DNA of 64,000 bases from Proteiniphilum sp. UBA5384 (GTDB taxonomy: Bacteria; Bacteroidota; Bacteroidia; Bacteroidales; Dysgonomonadaceae). The stretch covers positions 124,001-188,000 of the forward strand of contig NZ_DHOS01000030.1 in NCBI RefSeq assembly GCF_002410825.1, written 5' to 3'. A program made the position numbers and the translations under genes. The notes below the pieces were generated by a model, which was not told the DNA's origin, searched no databases, and worked only from the letters and a program-made list of their open reading frames with translations. Numbering within the stretch: position 1 is the stretch's first letter; the number at the start of each line of letters is the position of its first letter. Positions 63,156 to 64,000 of this stretch are shown one piece after another.

Positions 63156-64000
63156 ATGGATAAATTTATAAATTTAGATTCCACCGAGTGGTGTGACCTT
63201 GTCTTCGAAGGAAGAAACAAGCGGTACGGAGCATATAGGCTACGCCAGACCTCTTCCAAAAGATATCTTGCGGCATTCCTTTTGGTAGCGCTCCTCATGG
63301 TAGTCGTCTCTCTTCTGCCCCGGTTATACGGTGTGGTAGAAAACCTGACGCAAAAAAATATGGGCTCTATGGAACAAGTCGTTGAGTTGTCTGTTCTTCC
63401 GATTGAGGAACAAGTAAAACAAGAACTTATAAAAGAAGAACTTGTCCAACAGGACGAAGTTCCTCCGCCCCCTGCTTTGAAATCCTCCATGCAGTTTGTG
63501 CCTCCTGTTATTGCAAAGGATGAAGAAGTTTCTCCAGAAAACGAATTTGTGAAGACTCAGAAGGAGTTGCAGTCCTCAACCCTTCAAATATCTATTGCAG
63601 ATGTGATGGGGACGGATGAGCAGCATGGCATTGATATCAGTGAGTTGAGTCGACCCAAAGTGGTTGTGGAAGAAAAAGTAGAAGAAAAACCTCTTGAGAG
63701 CGCAGAGCAGGCACCTTCATTTCCTGGCGGAATGGATGCATTGAATAGGTTCTTATCTGAAAATATCCAATATCCAATTATTGCGCAGGAAAGCGGTATT
63801 CAGGGTAAGGTCATTATCAAGTTCGTCGTTTCCAGAACAGGTGAGATCATGGATATCCAAATTATCCGTGGAGTGGATGCTTCGTTGAACCGTGAAGCTG
63901 TCAGGGTAGTACAGATAATGCCCAAATGGATACCGGGAAAGCAAAAAGGCAAACCGGTTTCAGTTTATTTTACGCTTCCGGTTGAATTCAGCCTGCAAAG
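63156..64000 (+). CDS. tonB: TonB-family energy transducer (C-terminus at window edge)
   Basis: The reading frame runs from ATG 63156 to the window edge (281 codons) without a stop. It has a cytoplasmic N-terminus with the Bacteroidetes TonB start EWCDLVFEGRNKRYGAYRLR, one membrane helix (AAFLLVALLMVVVSLLPRLY), a Pro/Glu-rich periplasmic linker (QQDEVPPPPALKSS) and the C-terminal TonB domain (FPGGMDALNRFLSENIQYPI, then GKVIIKFVVSRTGEIMDIQI and LPVEFSLQ). The domain appears essentially complete, so only a few codons should be missing. It would link the ExbB/ExbD channel to outer-membrane receptors. In contrast to the three upstream genes it is A/T-rich. Confidence 0.93.
   Translation, partial: MDKFINLDSTEWCDLVFEGRNKRYGAYRLRQTSSKRYLAAFLLVALLMVVVSLLPRLYGVVENLTQKNMGSMEQVVELSVLPIEEQVKQELIKEELVQQDEVPPPPALKSSMQFVPPVIAKDEEVSPENEFVKTQKELQSSTLQISIADVMGTDEQHGIDISELSRPKVVVEEKVEEKPLESAEQAPSFPGGMDALNRFLSENIQYPIIAQESGIQGKVIIKFVVSRTGEIMDIQIIRGVDASLNREAVRVVQIMPKWIPGKQKGKPVSVYFTLPVEFSLQ

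Noticed and set aside
1..64000. CRISPR arrays, rRNA genes, prophage and toxin-antitoxin modules
   Set aside because: I looked for regularly spaced repeats, rRNA signatures, phage structural genes and paired small toxin genes and saw none that could be supported.

Overview
The window reads as a chromosomal segment of an anaerobic member of the Bacteroidales. Supporting features are an LpxC-FabZ fusion, a SusC/SusD pair, an Rnf complex preceded by RseC, and many promoters of the Bacteroidetes type (-33 TTG/TTTG, -7 TAnnTTTG). The protein- and peptide-oriented gene content and the sequence style suggest a Dysgonomonadaceae-like organism (Proteiniphilum/Petrimonas relatives); that genus-level guess is inference.

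Layout. 1-2.3 kb: a TonB-dependent receptor under a TPP riboswitch, so probably a thiamine-regulated importer. 2.4-9.5 kb: a (p)ppGpp synthetase/hydrolase, a three-gene envelope-stress-like operon (unknown protein, holin-like membrane protein, YtxH protein), miaB, a candidate small RNA with its own promoter and terminator, a small membrane protein and an acetyl-CoA hydrolase/CoA-transferase. 9.6-13 kb: AcnA-type aconitase, a decayed AlbA-type regulator gene and tRNA-Pro(GGG) with promoter and terminator. 13-19.7 kb: an AraC regulator followed by a compact accessory fatty-acyl pathway (ketosynthase, ACP, two hot-dog proteins with complementary catalytic residues, FAD oxidoreductase, FabG, LpxL-like acyltransferase). 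This is the best candidate here for an undescribed system.

20-25.5 kb: lpxD, lpxC-fabZ, lpxA, then agmatine deiminase and N-carbamoylputrescine amidase (lipid A and putrescine synthesis). 25.5-32.5 kb: a DUF6600 lipoprotein with a long Ser/Arg/Thr tail and the rseC-rnfBCDGEA operon. 32.8-39.1 kb: a second aconitase, a probable NAD-type isocitrate dehydrogenase, citrate synthase and an NADP-type isocitrate dehydrogenase, together the oxidative branch from oxaloacetate to 2-oxoglutarate. 39.2-41.8 kb: an AAA/DUF4143 ATPase pseudogene interrupted by an IS5-like element whose removal restores the reading frame across the junction. 41.8-52.3 kb: a six-gene operon, transcribed leftward, of subtilase, DPP-IV-like peptidase, SusC, SusD and two lipoproteins, likely a peptide capture system. 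52.5-60.4 kb: an EF-G paralogue with altered GTPase motifs, a Ca2+-type P-ATPase, a relic fusing pieces of two decarboxylase subunits, a HIT protein, GreA and a cysteine-less thioredoxin-fold lipoprotein. 60.9-64 kb: an ExbB-ExbD-ExbD-TonB energiser operon, GC-rich up to an abrupt change at tonB, which runs off the right edge.

No rRNA genes, CRISPR arrays or prophages were seen. All calls come from reading the sequence; no database search was run.
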